Of a stretch of 11,315 nt of DNA, positions 6,766 through 11,315 are shown piece after piece. The notes beneath the pieces are model-generated. The model saw only the letters and a program-made list of their open reading frames with translations. It had not been told where the DNA came from and made no database searches. A program made the translations under genes and the position numbers. This DNA comes from CAYMRB01 sp964392615 (lineage in GTDB: Bacteria > Planctomycetota > UBA8108), in NCBI GenBank assembly GCA_964392615.1, contig CAYMRB010000339.1:1-11315 (forward strand), written 5' to 3'. Each line of letters begins with the position of its first letter. Positions within the stretch are counted from its first letter, which is position 1.

Positions 6766-8391
6766 CTAGCTGCGACGCACCGGCCCCCACAGGCCCTTCG
6801 GGCGCACATCGCCCCAGACCCGCTGCAAGCTCTCGCCCGCTACGGGTCGAGTCACGAGCGAGCCGACGACGCAGCCGACGAGCGCGACGGCGTTGAGCGC
6901 GGGGCCGTACACGTACGCCGGAATCTCGCCGAGGGGTGGCTCGTCGAACCACCGATTGTGAGCGAACACGACGAGCGAGGCGACCATCGCGGAGAACGTC
7001 CCGGAAGCATAGCCCCAGCCGTTCAGGCGCCACCAATACCATCGCAGCACGTTCGGCAGCGCGAGTGCGCTCATCAGGCCGATGATGATCCACTCCCAGA
7101 TCTCGACGACCGTCTTCGCGTTCATGCCGATTGCGATACCGGCCAGGACCAATCCGACGGTCATGCCGTAGCTCCAGATGACCAGCCGTCGTTCGCTCCA
7201 GCGCGGCGCGAGCGGTTGGAGAAGGTCGCGTGTCAGGATCGACACGGTGCTGTTCACCGTCGAGCTGAAGGTCGACATGAACGCCGCGAGGAGGCCGACG
7301 ATGAGGAGACCGCGCACGCCGTGCGGAACGAGGTCGCGGATGACGATCGGCAGCGCCTTCTCGTGATCCGTCAGTCCGTTGCCGGCGTCTCCGCCGCCGA
7401 GATTCCCGACCAGGGCGAGATACGCGATGCCCGCGACCATCGCGAACCGAAGAATGAGAAAGACGCCCCAGCCGGCCCCGGCGAGCGCGGCGTCGCGGCC
7501 GGTGCGGGCGGCGAGGTAGCGCTGCTCCCCGTAGGATCCCCCGGTGCCGCCGAAGCTGAGCACGAGGCCGTTGAAGACCCACAGGAAGCACATCGGCAGG
7601 AAGTAGTGCAGCGTTCCCGTCGCGCGCGGCAGACTCTCGAAGTACGAGCCGGCCTCCGCGGTTCGTTCGACGGTCCACGAGGGCAGCCAATCGTCGCCGA
7701 CCACGGCATGGAGCGCGTCGGCGTCGATGTGCAGATACGCGATCACGCCGATGACGAGCCCCCCGACGTTCAGGAGGACCGCCTGGATCACGTCGGTCAC
7801 GATGACGCTGCGGAAGCCGCCGATCACGACGTAGACGGTCGTGACAGCCACGAGCCCCAACGCGCACTGGTGCGCGGTGAGCGGCAGGTACTCCGAGGCG
7901 AACTTCCCGACGCCGACGAACGCGTAGCCGATGGCGAAGACCTGATAGACGACGGCCATCAACGCGGCCGCTCCGCGCGCCGTCTTGCCTCCGGCGTCGT
8001 CTCCGAAGCGCGCACGGATGAGCTCGGCCGCCGTCAGCACGCCCGTGCGGCGAATCCACTGCGCCATGTAGCTCATCAGGAACGCGCCGTTGAGAAACGC
8101 GAACGTCCAGAACACCCAGTACGACCGGATGCCGAGCGCCATGACGACGGATACCATCCAGATCGTGCCGGCGACGTCGAAGTTCGACACCGAGCCCGAC
8201 ATCGCGAGAGCCCACCACGGTGCCTTGCGGTCGCCGAGGAAGTACGACTTCAAGTTGCGCGCGGTGCGGCGATAGCTCCAGAAGCCGACGGCGAGCACGA
8301 CGACGAGGTAGACCACGACGAGCGACCCGTCGAATGGCGAGAGGCGGACCATGGGCTCCGACGCGTCTGCGAGCAGGAGAGATCTCAGCAT
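6766..8391 (-). CDS. Sodium:solute symporter (SSS family)
   Basis: 541 residues from ATG 8391, with GAGAGG about 8 nt upstream. The ATG overlaps the stop of the glycosidase gene (ATGCTGA), indicating translational coupling. About 13 hydrophobic segments span the sequence, as expected for this family of inner-membrane secondary transporters that import sugars or other organic solutes with Na+. Diagnostic stretches are LKSYFLGDRKAPWWALAMSG followed by SVSNFDVAGTIWM in the early helices, YVVIGGFRSVIVTDVIQAVL, and LLAAFMSTFSSTVNSTVSIL, the TM8-type segment whose paired Ser residues usually form the Na2 site. Length is normal for sugar-type members. Its place directly after a cytoplasmic glycosidase gene points to uptake of a saccharide that the enzyme then cuts; the actual solute cannot be read from the sequence. 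Confidence 0.93.
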   Translation of the reverse strand: MLRSLLLADASEPMVRLSPFDGSLVVVYLVVVLAVGFWSYRRTARNLKSYFLGDRKAPWWALAMSGSVSNFDVAGTIWMVSVVMALGIRSYWVFWTFAFLNGAFLMSYMAQWIRRTGVLTAAELIRARFGDDAGGKTARGAAALMAVVYQVFAIGYAFVGVGKFASEYLPLTAHQCALGLVAVTTVYVVIGGFRSVIVTDVIQAVLLNVGGLVIGVIAYLHIDADALHAVVGDDWLPSWTVERTAEAGSYFESLPRATGTLHYFLPMCFLWVFNGLVLSFGGTGGSYGEQRYLAARTGRDAALAGAGWGVFLILRFAMVAGIAYLALVGNLGGGDAGNGLTDHEKALPIVIRDLVPHGVRGLLIVGLLAAFMSTFSSTVNSTVSILTRDLLQPLAPRWSERRLVIWSYGMTVGLVLAGIAIGMNAKTVVEIWEWIIIGLMSALALPNVLRWYWWRLNGWGYASGTFSAMVASLVVFAHNRWFDEPPLGEIPAYVYGPALNAVALVGCVVGSLVTRPVAGESLQRVWGDVRPKGLWGPVRRS

Positions 8392-11006
8392 ACGGAGCCT
8401 CTCTGTCTCGCGGATGTCGCGCGTACGCCGGTCAGGCTGCGAGCCGGGAGCTCGAGCGCTATGCGGCCGTCGAGGAGCTCCACCGGGGGGCCGTCCTCAC
8501 CGTGAGGGGACGAGCGACGCGCAGCCGTGAACGCGAGAGCCGACGAGCCGATTCGCACCGTCTGCGGCTCGTCTGTCGGATTGCTCAGGAGAAGGACGAC
8601 GTCGTCGGCACGCTCGCCGTCGCGCTCCAGATCGGCCAGGAACACCGCGGGGTTGTCGAGGTCGATCCAGGTCTCCGATCGCGGCGGTTGAGCCCGTACG
8701 ACGGGGTGCCATTCGAGCGGTGTCGCGCAGGAGGCGAGACGGAACGCGTCGGCGACGTCGAAGGCTCGGGAGCTGGCGAGCTCGAAGCGGAAGCGCTGCA
8801 CGCCGGGCTGGCTCGCCGGGAAGTTCGTGTCCCAGTACGTGTTCATCGGCCACGGCAGCAGCAGGCAGCGATCGCGTGGGACGCGTTCGAGGCGCTTCCC
8901 GAAGTGAAAGTCTCCGATCTGCACCATCGGCGCATCCGGGGTCGACAGGACGACGCACTGGCCAGCGTCGTGCACGGCGACCCAGCTGCCAGCCGTGACG
9001 TAGTCGCGCATCGCGCCCTGGAGCTGCTCCTCGTCGAGTTCGACGCTCTGTCCGGCGGTGTCGTAGTGGGCGCGCCAATCGCGCAGCGCGAGTGGAATCG
9101 CGAAGTACACGCTCTCGGGGTCGAGGCTCTCGGCTCTGTGAAAACTCGCGTCGACGACGATCGCCTTGCGGTGCGTCGGCAGCGAGATCTCGACGCGAAG
9201 GTCGGTCGCACCGGGGACGGCCGTCCAGTGCTGGATGAACGTCGGGCCGAGCGGTCCGTCGCGCACCTCGAATCGGTGCGGATCGCCGGCGCCGATGCGC
9301 TGCGCCGGCCAGTCGGGTTTCCAGCCCGATTGCATGTGCACGGCGAGCTTGAGGAAGTCGGTCTCGAAGAGCGCGTCGCGTCGACGGTACTTCGGGTTTC
9401 CCGTGTGGCGGTCCGGATCGACCGACTCGTTCACGTAGCCGAAGAACGCGTGCTCGGACGAGCGGTCGAAGATGTCGCGATCGAGCTCACGGTCGAGCAC
9501 GCGCAGCACGCGCCCCGTGTCGCGGTCGTACTCGACGCGATAGCAGGGCGACTCGAGCGCGCCGTCGGGTTCGAGAGCCGGCGCGGGTTCGACGATCGGC
9601 AAGTCGTCGAGCGCGATCTGCCGTACACCGTACGCCGGCACCCGCACCGGACCGACCTCACGCTCCTCGTCGCTCATCAAGTGTGCGGGTTCGACCTCGA
9701 GGCAATGCACGCGTCCCGCGAAGTGCTGCCAGTCGCCGGTCGCGAGCCGCGTCGGCAGGCGGATCGTCTCGACGCGATCGACCGGACCGGGATTGAAGAC
9801 GAGCAGGCTGTCAGCGCTGTGCGCGACGGCCGGATTGTCGCAGTAGGTCTCGAACGCCTCGCGTAGCAGGAAGCCCGTCCAGCTCCGCGCTTCCCACGCG
9901 AGCTGCGCCTTGTGGCAGAACTGGGCCGGGACGTCGTCTGACGCGTGATTCCACGTCGTGCTCCAATTACCCCACGTGTGCTCGTCCCAGAACAGCACAC
10001 CGTGCCATGCGTCCCGTCTCTTTTCGTCGAATCGATACGACGGGCGTGCGCAGAGGGCGTTGATCGCCTCCGCGGTTCGCAGCCGCAGCTTGGTGCGCCG
10101 GTTGATCCGCGTTTCGCGTGCGGACGACGCGCAGCCGAAGTTCCACGCGTCCGGCCAATCGCCGCGATGGACGGCGGCGCGGTCGCGATCCGCCTCGATG
10201 CGCGCGGCGAGTTGATCCGTCGTGACGAAGCGGATCCGCGGTTCGCGCCCTTCGTCGTTCCAGCGGCGCACCCCTTCTGCCATCCAAGGGCTCGGGGGGT
10301 TGTTGTCGACGAAGTCGAAGTGCGTCGCCGACAGGACGATGAAATCGTGAGGGTAGTCCGCGGGGAGCAGTGTGAGGTAGCGCTCCAGGCCCGCCTGCAT
10401 GCGGTCGGTATCGCGGTGGTGCGGTTCGAGCCAGCGTTCGAGCGAGCTATAGTGCTCCGCGTTGAACACCAGGATCTCGCTGCCGTCGGGACCCTGCCAC
10501 CGAAACAACAGCGGGCGGTGCAGCGGGGTGCAGCCGAAGTGCGTGTTGATGCCGATCAGGAGCGCATCGACGCCACACTCGCGAAGCAGGCCGCAGAAGG
10601 GCCACGCGACGCCGTTGACGTCGTGCTGGATCGCCATGCGGATCGGCACATCGAGTCGCTCGCGCAGCTCGCGAATCGGCCGCAGGCTACGGGCGAGCTG
10701 TGCCGCATCGTAGAGCGGAGTCATGTTGCACAGAGCACCGGCGACGCCGATCTGCCCGGCGCGGGCCAGAGCGCGAAAGCGATCGATCTGCGACGACGGC
10801 GCGCGTTCCAGCCAATCGAGGACCGGCGCCGTGACCTCGCACGTCCAGCGCACGCGCGACGCGTCGTCGAGGTCGGCGGTCGCCTCGCAGAGGTCGAGCG
10901 CGTCATCGATGAAACGCCGATGCAGGTCCCACACCACCGGCTGCGGGTGGGTGTAGCCGATGTCCGTGTGCGTGTGGTGAACGACCAGAATCTCGCGGAG
11001 TTGCAT
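8385..11006 (-). CDS. GH38-like glycoside hydrolase (alpha-mannosidase-type N-terminal domain), cytoplasmic
   Basis: 873 residues from ATG 11006; a GGGGA lies about 11 nt upstream as a modest ribosome binding site. There is no signal peptide. The N-terminal ~350 residues look like the GH38/GH57-like alpha-mannosidase barrel: VVHHTHTDIGYTHPQPVVW carries the HxD metal pair (His13, Asp15); AIQHDVNGVAWPF has Asp129 where the GH38 nucleophile is expected (spacing Asp15-Asp129 is 114, close to 112 in Drosophila Golgi mannosidase II, from memory); LFWDEHTWGNWS offers His343 as a late metal ligand. The rest (~400-873) is beta-rich, as in GH38 C-terminal domains. The motifs differ from classic mannosidases (HTHWD, DPFG) and recall the loosely characterised DUF5054-type relatives, so substrate specificity is open. 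First gene of the cluster, coupled to the symporter gene. Confidence 0.82.
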   Translation of the reverse strand: MQLREILVVHHTHTDIGYTHPQPVVWDLHRRFIDDALDLCEATADLDDASRVRWTCEVTAPVLDWLERAPSSQIDRFRALARAGQIGVAGALCNMTPLYDAAQLARSLRPIRELRERLDVPIRMAIQHDVNGVAWPFCGLLRECGVDALLIGINTHFGCTPLHRPLLFRWQGPDGSEILVFNAEHYSSLERWLEPHHRDTDRMQAGLERYLTLLPADYPHDFIVLSATHFDFVDNNPPSPWMAEGVRRWNDEGREPRIRFVTTDQLAARIEADRDRAAVHRGDWPDAWNFGCASSARETRINRRTKLRLRTAEAINALCARPSYRFDEKRRDAWHGVLFWDEHTWGNWSTTWNHASDDVPAQFCHKAQLAWEARSWTGFLLREAFETYCDNPAVAHSADSLLVFNPGPVDRVETIRLPTRLATGDWQHFAGRVHCLEVEPAHLMSDEEREVGPVRVPAYGVRQIALDDLPIVEPAPALEPDGALESPCYRVEYDRDTGRVLRVLDRELDRDIFDRSSEHAFFGYVNESVDPDRHTGNPKYRRRDALFETDFLKLAVHMQSGWKPDWPAQRIGAGDPHRFEVRDGPLGPTFIQHWTAVPGATDLRVEISLPTHRKAIVVDASFHRAESLDPESVYFAIPLALRDWRAHYDTAGQSVELDEEQLQGAMRDYVTAGSWVAVHDAGQCVVLSTPDAPMVQIGDFHFGKRLERVPRDRCLLLPWPMNTYWDTNFPASQPGVQRFRFELASSRAFDVADAFRLASCATPLEWHPVVRAQPPRSETWIDLDNPAVFLADLERDGERADDVVLLLSNPTDEPQTVRIGSSALAFTAARRSSPHGEDGPPVELLDGRIALELPARSLTGVRATSARQRGSVC

Positions 11007-11119
11007 GACTCGATGTCCCCGATCGCGCGCTCTGCTCTGAGGCCATCGCAGGGTATCCGTTCGGGCCGAGATTCGGAAGGTCGGGACGGTGACGAGTCCG
11101 TCTGAGTCCGACTCACTCC
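11007..11119 (-). promoter_or_regulatory. Leader/promoter region of the minus-strand cluster (weak signals)
   Basis: This stretch must hold the leader and probably the promoter of the glycosidase-first cluster, since no minus-strand gene end is seen upstream. Read on the minus strand, a poor sigma70-like pair can be drawn (CTTCCG and GGATACC about 16 nt apart), but it matches consensus weakly. No operator palindrome or riboswitch-like structure was recognised. Degenerate hexamer copies (11094-11118) mark the decayed edge of the adjoining repeat tract. Confidence 0.25.
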
Positions 11120-11315
11120 GACGCCGACACCGACTCCGACACCGACACCGACTCCGACTCCGACACCGACACCGAGTCCGAGTCCGAGTCCGAGTCCGAC
11201 TCCGACTCCGACTCCGACTCCGACACCGACGCCGACACCGACTCCGACACCGACTCCGACACCGACTCCGACTCCGATTTTTAGTATTAGTCGTACACCG
11301 AGTCCGACACCGAGT
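11120..11315. repeat. Hexanucleotide tandem repeat tract 2 (GASWCC), with AT-rich in-phase interruption
   Basis: Twenty-six 6-bp units (GACACC, GACTCC, GAGTCC, GACGCC) run from 11120 to 11275. A 24-bp AT-rich insert (GATTTTTAGTATTAGTCGTA plus CACC) follows at 11276-11299, exactly four units long, and the repeat resumes in phase at 11300 to the window edge. Four GAGTCC units (11174-11197) sit directly before four GACTCC units (11198-11221) and can pair at five of every six positions. The tract belongs to the same sequence family and orientation as tract 1 but uses GACACC where tract 1 uses GATACC. No gene is seen in it; it may continue outside the window. Confidence 0.93.

Noticed and set aside
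6493..8505. Long plus-strand open frame of 670 codons opposite the symporter gene
   Set aside because: It is antisense to a clear SSS symporter; composition is Arg/His/Asp-rich without domains, as expected from reverse reading of GC-rich code.
8220..11105. Long plus-strand frames opposite the glycosidase
   Set aside because: Shadow frames of the GH38-like gene, with no recognisable motif and no start context.
11120..11315. CRISPR array
   Set aside because: Six-base units in direct tandem with no unique spacers.

Overview
The window is high-GC bacterial DNA with dense coding. One short gene end on the plus strand (serine beta-lactamase-like hydrolase) meets a long minus-strand gene cluster that fills about 1257-11006. 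The mix of a CRTAC1/ASPIC-UnbV propeller lipoprotein with a redoxin and TPR tail, a sulfatase remnant, a heparinase-like domain and a GH38-like enzyme is typical of Planctomycetota-type accessory polysaccharide loci. That assignment is an inference, and Myxococcota or Acidobacteriota cannot be excluded from the sequence alone.

Layout in minus-strand transcription order: (1) upstream spacer with a hexanucleotide repeat tract, 11007-11315; (2) GH38-like glycosidase without signal peptide, 11006-8385; (3) sodium/solute symporter, 8391-6766, overlapping the glycosidase stop by 7 nt; (4) a 76-residue two-helix membrane protein, 6762-6532; (5) a CRTAC1 lipoprotein coded from 6542 to 2859 but broken by one in-frame TGA at 4566-4568; (6) a sulfatase C-terminal remnant, about 2858-2612, whose stop sits in TGACCATG; (7) a secreted heparinase-like/methyltransferase fusion, 2609-1257. 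Tight spacing, overlaps and one common strand suggest an operon. On the plus strand, the beta-lactamase-family gene runs from the window edge into a second hexanucleotide tract and converges on gene 7.

The most notable signal is the TGA inside the CRTAC1 gene. Both halves are in the same frame, and the codons between the TGA and the next possible start (GTG, 4544) read RFLWRQV, joining into the conserved WRQVVSQS stretch. Six propeller calcium-type motifs lie before the TGA and the seventh lies after it. Eleven nucleotides after the TGA is a 17-nt hairpin (6-bp stem, 5-nt loop starting GG) with the geometry of a bacterial SECIS element. The simplest exciting reading is a selenoprotein of the CRTAC1 family. 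A nonsense mutation or sequencing error remains possible.

A second unusual feature is a period-6 repeat family (GASWCC/GAYWCC) that brackets the minus-strand cluster. At the 3' side it appears to have extended the reading frame of the convergent hydrolase gene. Functionally, the cluster looks like uptake (symporter plus small partner) and cytoplasmic cleavage (GH38-like) of a sugar, next to exported proteins tied to sulfated or uronic polysaccharides. The substrate is not visible from the sequence.
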